A DNA stretch of 7,316 bases from positions 1 through 7,316 of the forward strand of contig JACZVU010000136.1 of NCBI GenBank assembly GCA_022572485.1, written 5' to 3'. Positions 4,401 to 7,316 of this stretch are shown here, piece after piece. The notes beneath the pieces were generated by a model. It was not told the origin of the DNA. It saw only the letters and a list, made by a program, of their open reading frames with translations, and made no database searches. The position numbers and the translations under genes are program-made. Each line of letters opens with the position of its first letter. The stretch's first letter is position 1. The stretch comes from Myxococcales bacterium. GTDB lineage: Bacteria; Myxococcota_A; UBA9160; SMWR01.

Positions 4401-7316
4401 GCTTACTTCTATCAGCGAGAAGGCCTGGTGGGAAGGCCGTCCAAACAAGAGACTTTCGACGAATTGGGTAAAAAGATTCATCGATCCGTCCAGAGCTGGG
4501 GGTTGGCGCCCAATCCGGGCGCGATTCCGGGTGCGATGGAGGGCGTCGATGTTGCTCGGCTGATCAACCAGTACAGCTTCAATGTCTATGATGCTGCGAA
4601 TGACGAGAACGGCCCAACGAAAGGTGCCTTCTTCTTCTACGACGACACGCACGGCTACAATTTCGTATGGAGAATCATCGCCTACCAGGCGACGGGCACG
4701 CTGTGGACCCAATTTACGCCCGAGGCCGCATCCGAACCCGATTGGCTGGTGGATCTGGTGGCGGAGAAGACGGCGTTCACCCCCGGAATCACCTACTCGC
4801 GGGAAGAGTACGATTACACCGAGAAGGGTCAGCTCGCAATTCGGCGCCGCGACATTCAACCGCGCAGCGGCGGCACGCTGGATGTGGTGACAACCTCCTG
4901 GACCTACGACACCAAAGGCAACCTCACGAGCCGGACGGAAACGCGCGGCAACGATGCCGCTGGCAATCCGCTTCTCGACCGCACCGTGAGCTTCTGCTAC
5001 GACGGCGACGGCGGGGGGAATTCCTGGTGTCCGACGCTCCCTGGCGGGACTCCTACATACAGCCTGCGGGTGGGCGTGAAGGATGCGATCGGTGGTGTAA
5101 CGGAACTGGAATACGATTGGGTTACGGGAGCCGTTCTACACGTTGAGCGCTTCAATGAATCGAATGCCTTCCGAGACTCGATCACCGTGGTGCGGGATGC
5201 GTTTGGCCGCGGCATCGAGCAATGGTTTCGCGGTGCGGGCTTCAGAGGGGGCGATCCCGATGCCCTGCTCAGCTCGACTACGTATTCCGACTCTCCCAGT
5301 GGGAGTACACCGGCATACGTAGAGCAATTCCAGTCTATCACAGGAGACCCAGCGGGCACATCGATTCGTTCGGCGCGGTATCTGGATGGATTCGGCAACC
5401 TGTTCCGAACGGTGGAAGAAACGCCTTCGGGCTACCGAGGCACGGCGGTGTACCGCGATCCCGTCACCCGAACCGTCCGCAGGATCGGGCCGATCGACTG
5501 CGATCTGGATGCCTCCTGTAGCAACATCATCAAAACGACAACCCCCTTCACCGAGCAAGCGGTGGATGCCGCGGGCCGCGTGATTCGGATCACTTCGCCC
5601 GATGGCCAGGTGACGCGCGATTATGGGTGGATGCAGCGCTTGCAACCCGAAGGCTCCGGTACGGGAGATGTGTTCGACACGGTCGAGATCACGGATCCCA
5701 ATGACCACAAGACCCGGCGCCTGATGGATGGGAATCGGGTCGTGTGGGTCGATGAGTGCCACGAGGTCGGCTGTGCAACCTACGACTCCACATTCTACAC
5801 GTATGAAGCGACCGGTGAGATCGCAACCCTCTATGACGCCATCGCGGCATCCGCCTCTGATTACACAAGCCCGGCACGCTATCTGCGCTATCACTACGAC
5901 ACGCTCGGGCGGGTGATTCGCACGGACGAGCCCAACACGGGTGCAAGCTACGCGGGATACGATCACCAGGGAAACACCATCCGCACGACCAATGTGCGCG
6001 GCGCCAGCACGCTCACGAGTTACGATGTGCTGGGCCGGGTTTCTTCGATCGATCGGCCGGCCGGAGTGGGCGAGTGGGACCTCGACTTTACGTACGATCC
6101 GATCAGCCGAAAGCGCGCGAGCGTCACGACGGCCGATAGCGTCTACAGCGATGCCTGGGAGTACGACGACTACGGCCGGGTGAAGCGGCAGGTCCGGAGC
6201 TACTACGACACGCTGGTGATGGACTTCGAATACGACCTGCTGGGCCGCCCGACCAAGATCTACTACCCGAGCAATGGCTCGAGTGTGAGCTATGTCTACC
6301 AAGGGGCGTACCTCGAGCAGGTGTGCCGTGGCGATGACTTCTGTGCGAGCGCCCCGCCGCAGGACGTGCTGATCGCAGACGTGCTGTATGACGACCTCGG
6401 GCGCCGGACCGATACCGTGACGTACAAAGGAACCTTGCATCGCGAATACTACGGGATCACCGACGATCCGACCGGGCGTTCGGTAAACGCGCTCAAACGG
6501 CTCGCCCTCACAGCCGGCAGCTCGGCCGGAGCGCTCGACTTCAACTACCAGTACGATTCAATCGGCAATATGACCGGCATCGATGACCAATCGACACTCT
6601 ACAATGCGTCAGCGACCTACACCTACGACGCGCGCAATCGGCTGGAGTCGTGGACGGACGCGAGTGGCACCCCACCAGTGTGGTACGGCTATGACGTGCT
6701 CGGGAATCTCAAGGGGCATGGTGCAGCCAGCCTGAATGAAGTTGACTTCAACCAAACCTTCGACACGGCCACCAAGCCCCACCAGATCACGCAAAACCGA
6801 ATCGGGGAAGCCTACGCGTACGACGCGGATGGGAATGTCATCCAGCGCGGTCTTCCAGGTGGCCCTACAGAACACTTCGTCTACGACTCTGCGAATCGAC
6901 TGGTGTGCACCGGCACCGGACCGGATTTGTGTGATGGCCCCGGCTACCGCTACGACGTCGATGGGCAGCTGATGTGGGATGGAGCCGCGCTCCAGCTGCG
7001 GATGGGCGAGCTCTTCCAGTGGCAATCCTCGGGTTTCATCGCCTACTCGAACATCGCCGCGTTTGGCGAGGGGATCGCTCAGGTTCGCCAGAGCAGCATC
7101 CGATTGCGGGCCGCGTGGGCCCGGTTGGGTGGCCGCTTCCGATCTCGAAGGGGCCGTTCCTCTGGATGCTGGCGGGCGCGCGGGGATGCTCTCGTGGCTC
7201 GCGCTGCTCGCATGGCTCGGGGCCGGATCGGCGTTCCGCGAGGCGCCGGCGACCGCGACGTTCGCGCTCGCGCTCACCGCGATGCTCGTGGTGCCACCGC
7301 CCGCTTGGGGAATGGG
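1311..7316 (+). CDS. Exported SpvB/FG-GAP/TcdB-like giant RHS (YD-repeat) protein, 3'-truncated by window
   Basis: One frame is open from ATG 1311 to the last base, 2,002 codons, with no stop. Residues 1-56 are a signal peptide. About 87-390 match the SpvB domain of Salmonella SpvB and Tc-toxin TcaC/TcdB proteins: GAATLSISIAVPPG, LSLNYSS, then FGIGW at 124-128. Six FG-GAP/VCBS loops of the D-x-N-x-D-G-x-x-D type start near 406, 521, 644, 742, 822 and 885. A TcdB-middle-like stretch has DNGRGGITDFTY from 927 and SGLGFG near 1015. YD repeats run from about 1199 to 1890. In Tc toxins and RHS proteins these domains build a beta-propeller and a hollow YD-repeat shell that encloses a C-terminal effector; here the RHS core, effector and stop lie right of the window. 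Export across the inner membrane is expected, with surface or periplasmic action inferred. Twenty-two cysteines in the mature part fall into pairs. After about 7120 this frame becomes arginine-rich and is probably wrong (two apparent frameshifts). Function, toxin, adhesin or shell, is unknown. Confidence 0.9.
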   Translation, partial: MMRRSNREMSKALERTNANTAGCKEETRTRKGGDLAARWLFCGLIAILAAALPANAQDTISNDEFRGNSSDLSAAGKTEDGSAGVDGASGAATLSISIAVPPGPGGLTPTLSLNYSSDRGDGPFGIGWDLALGEIRCTARFGVPDYANCAEFELDGQLLVGPDTRLGMEGRYHTKVESFKRILQLGTGDSAYWEVTAPGGMRLLYGEGLVGGIANSKIGSDGRDTPTTAPTARWLLSKIIDLHGNEIVITYDRTDVGVAYPSTITYASGARAVTFLYESRPDEILDFPGGIPRNITQRLREIEVKSLGTIVSRRLITYSTPGDYSTHRSRIASTQLFGKGCVDPDPVANCPSLSLPAQTYAYTETTLSGGGPYWEMAPSTDWAEAGIFVKTGVQTNSHALGKRLADVNGDGLPDLVVGYCSSPPPAPCEGPVVYLNDGSGWVRDDAWTAAIDSLTYEAPTITVESVPYTSGSSTYWRACNATTGTVTRGISFAIDEAEGSALVIDGNFETFTPWPSWHLIDINGDGLADLVTSIRGGTLPLEFDCAGDPIEPGDYWTDTFIVGVVSQKIFLNNGTGWDPAPAGMAESLPLFQAQTIVKHRSDKENRFFESFNYDCDGAGWLGGLGEGFGFYCTTWMDFRPQFVELNGDGLLDIILLELSNEQPSGEDVLWLDYSNNFGGWWIGTPKSFAWIQNADGSGWTPAPDFDLPFPHIQYTWIQERAFDLLNGPGGMQPYDAGVYFVDLNRDGLTDIVKDASGIQSSPAAVLLGTGTGWCNDLGTLASSDCDADTTHSRYVTPIAFNEYTTDTRDEDISKSEQLVFVDLNGDGWVDLLQGKQVEGGTPVLRAWLHDPSAPNDAAGNPSVWVDQSDTFKPPTPFYAGTQFADLDGNGTADILHGWRLYLGSGEWIADDAYLSPGPPSDLLASVDNGRGGITDFTYVSAAFQRDRDAAMEVDAEAHAATLGDADGTSAAVTRFTTEAVISEQTVSGVGIAANVTTRYRYGRPRFDPVERSGLGFGLAETTNPDGSRVDAYFYQREGLVGRPSKQETFDELGKKIHRSVQSWGLAPNPGAIPGAMEGVDVARLINQYSFNVYDAANDENGPTKGAFFFYDDTHGYNFVWRIIAYQATGTLWTQFTPEAASEPDWLVDLVAEKTAFTPGITYSREEYDYTEKGQLAIRRRDIQPRSGGTLDVVTTSWTYDTKGNLTSRTETRGNDAAGNPLLDRTVSFCYDGDGGGNSWCPTLPGGTPTYSLRVGVKDAIGGVTELEYDWVTGAVLHVERFNESNAFRDSITVVRDAFGRGIEQWFRGAGFRGGDPDALLSSTTYSDSPSGSTPAYVEQFQSITGDPAGTSIRSARYLDGFGNLFRTVEETPSGYRGTAVYRDPVTRTVRRIGPIDCDLDASCSNIIKTTTPFTEQAVDAAGRVIRITSPDGQVTRDYGWMQRLQPEGSGTGDVFDTVEITDPNDHKTRRLMDGNRVVWVDECHEVGCATYDSTFYTYEATGEIATLYDAIAASASDYTSPARYLRYHYDTLGRVIRTDEPNTGASYAGYDHQGNTIRTTNVRGASTLTSYDVLGRVSSIDRPAGVGEWDLDFTYDPISRKRASVTTADSVYSDAWEYDDYGRVKRQVRSYYDTLVMDFEYDLLGRPTKIYYPSNGSSVSYVYQGAYLEQVCRGDDFCASAPPQDVLIADVLYDDLGRRTDTVTYKGTLHREYYGITDDPTGRSVNALKRLALTAGSSAGALDFNYQYDSIGNMTGIDDQSTLYNASATYTYDARNRLESWTDASGTPPVWYGYDVLGNLKGHGAASLNEVDFNQTFDTATKPHQITQNRIGEAYAYDADGNVIQRGLPGGPTEHFVYDSANRLVCTGTGPDLCDGPGYRYDVDGQLMWDGAALQLRMGELFQWQSSGFIAYSNIAAFGEGIAQVRQSSIRLRAAWARLGGRFRSRRGRSSGCWRARGDALVARAARMARGRIGVPRGAGDRDVRARAHRDARGATARLGNG
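1566..2480 (+). other. SpvB-type N-terminal domain
   Basis: The segment opens with VDGASGAATLSISIAVPPG and goes through GLTPTLSLNYSS and GPFGIGW, then a C-rich strand, ELDGQLL, and a YWEVTAPGGMRLLYG stretch. This is the order seen in the SpvB domain (Salmonella virulence plasmid 65-kDa B protein family), also found at the N-terminus of Tc-toxin B subunits. Later strands include WLLSKIIDLHGNEIVITYD, which is typical of this family. The right boundary is approximate. No ADP-ribosyltransferase domain, the C-terminal half of Salmonella SpvB, follows it here. Confidence 0.88.
2526..3995 (+). repeat. Six FG-GAP/VCBS repeats with calcium-type loops
   Basis: Six loops are visible: DVNGDGLPD (from 2526), DINGDGLAD (2871), ELNGDGLLD (3240), DLNRDGLTD (3534), DLNGDGWVD (3774) and DLDGNGTAD (3963). 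They are spaced about 63-123 residues apart. This D-x-N/D-x-D/N-G pattern is the calcium-binding loop of FG-GAP repeats and suggests a beta-propeller, as in the middle of Tc-toxin B subunits. The third loop has Glu in place of the first Asp. Insertions between loops carry cysteine pairs. Base composition is lower in GC than in the flanking parts of the gene; one 60-base sample at 3301-3360 is 53% GC. Confidence 0.85.
4089..4480 (+). other. TcdB-middle-like segment between propeller and YD repeats
   Basis: VDNGRGGITDFTYVSA, residues 926-941, resembles the conserved N-G-x-G-x-x-T-x-x-Y strand at the start of the middle domain of Tc-toxin B subunits. It is followed by TRYRYGRPRFDPVERSGLGF, in which the arginine and GFG motif match the same family. 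Boundaries are approximate and the assignment rests on motif resemblance only. Confidence 0.6.
4899..6980 (+). repeat. YD-repeat (RHS) region, at least 13 copies
   Basis: Copies of the pattern aromatic/x-Y-D-x-x-G-R/N-hydrophobic have their tyrosines at residues 1199, 1529, 1571, 1595, 1618, 1641, 1693, 1748, 1772, 1794, 1837, 1858 and 1881 of the giant protein. Examples are HYDTLGRV, SYDVLGRV, EYDDYGRV, EYDLLGRP, AYDADGNV and RYDVDGQL. Spacing in the dense part is often 21-24 residues, the usual YD unit. More degenerate units (RDAFGRGIEQW, YLDGFGNLFRT, VDAAGRVIRI) fill 1230-1500. In known structures such repeats spiral into a hollow shell. The nucleotide sequences of the copies have diverged, so this is an old array, not a recent expansion. 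Confidence 0.93.
7083..7316 (+). other. Probable frame-disrupted segment encoding a hydrophobic hairpin
   Basis: In the main frame, residues from about 1925 onward contain roughly one arginine in four and no YD or RHS motif, as expected for out-of-frame GC-rich coding DNA. Reading one base back from 7121 gives PVGWPLPISKGPFLWMLAGA, and one base back again near 7180 gives GMLSWLALLAWLGAGSAF from 7183. A short REAPAT turn and a second hydrophobic run, FALALTAMLVVPPPAWGM, then reach the window end. Both alternative stretches have almost exclusively G or C third positions. Two missing bases (GC-rich runs GGGCCCGG near 7120 and GCGCGCGGGG near 7180) would join them into one reading frame. Sequencing errors or a true pseudogene are both possible. 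Confidence 0.6.

Noticed and set aside
5136..6440. A 434-codon open frame on the minus strand opposite the YD repeats
   Set aside because: It is a mirror of the YD-repeat coding sequence; its valine-, isoleucine- and arginine-rich composition is typical of antisense shadows, and the + strand frame has clear family motifs.
4899..6980. CRISPR-like or tandem DNA repeat array
   Set aside because: The periodicity is at protein level (YD units); the DNA copies are diverged and stay in frame with the gene.
6609..7277. A 222-codon minus-strand frame near the right end
   Set aside because: It overlaps the end of the YD region and the hydrophobic hairpin on the opposite strand, with no family resemblance or start signal.

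Overview
The window comes from a GC-rich, probably Gram-negative bacterium. Evidence for this is strong G/C preference at third codon positions, a textbook sigma-54 promoter, and a Sec-type signal peptide on a giant RHS/Tc-toxin-like protein. The combination recalls deltaproteobacterial or myxobacterial-type genomes, but nothing here fixes the taxon.

Layout: (1) Bases 2-796 hold the 3' half of a biotin-dependent acyl-CoA carboxylase carboxyltransferase (beta) subunit; its N-terminal half lies left of the window. (2) Bases 797-1310 are a 514-bp non-coding region. It holds direct and inverted repeats at 822-873, two further inverted repeats (910-954 and 989-1012), a near-perfect sigma-54 (-24/-12) promoter at 1065-1080, an untranslated leader of about 219 nt, and a strong Shine-Dalgarno at 1296-1302. 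(3) From 1311 to the right edge runs one very large gene on the + strand, about 2,000 codons without a stop. It encodes an exported protein with, in order: signal peptide; SpvB-type N-terminal domain; six FG-GAP/VCBS calcium-loop repeats; a TcdB-middle-like segment; and a long YD-repeat (RHS) region. The gene is cut by the window before any RHS-associated core, C-terminal domain or stop codon.

The two genes look functionally unrelated. The first belongs to acyl-CoA metabolism. The second resembles the shell-forming B/C component of Tc toxins and RHS proteins, but is exported through an N-terminal signal and appears to have its own regulated promoter. The points most worth following are the sigma-54 promoter with upstream repeats, the regular close pairing of nearly all cysteines in the mature protein (suggesting a disulfide-stapled shell), and two apparent -1 frameshifts near 7120 and 7180. 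Correcting the shifts turns an arginine-rich nonsense tail into a hydrophobic two-helix membrane hairpin. What the protein delivers or does cannot be read from this window because its C-terminus is missing.
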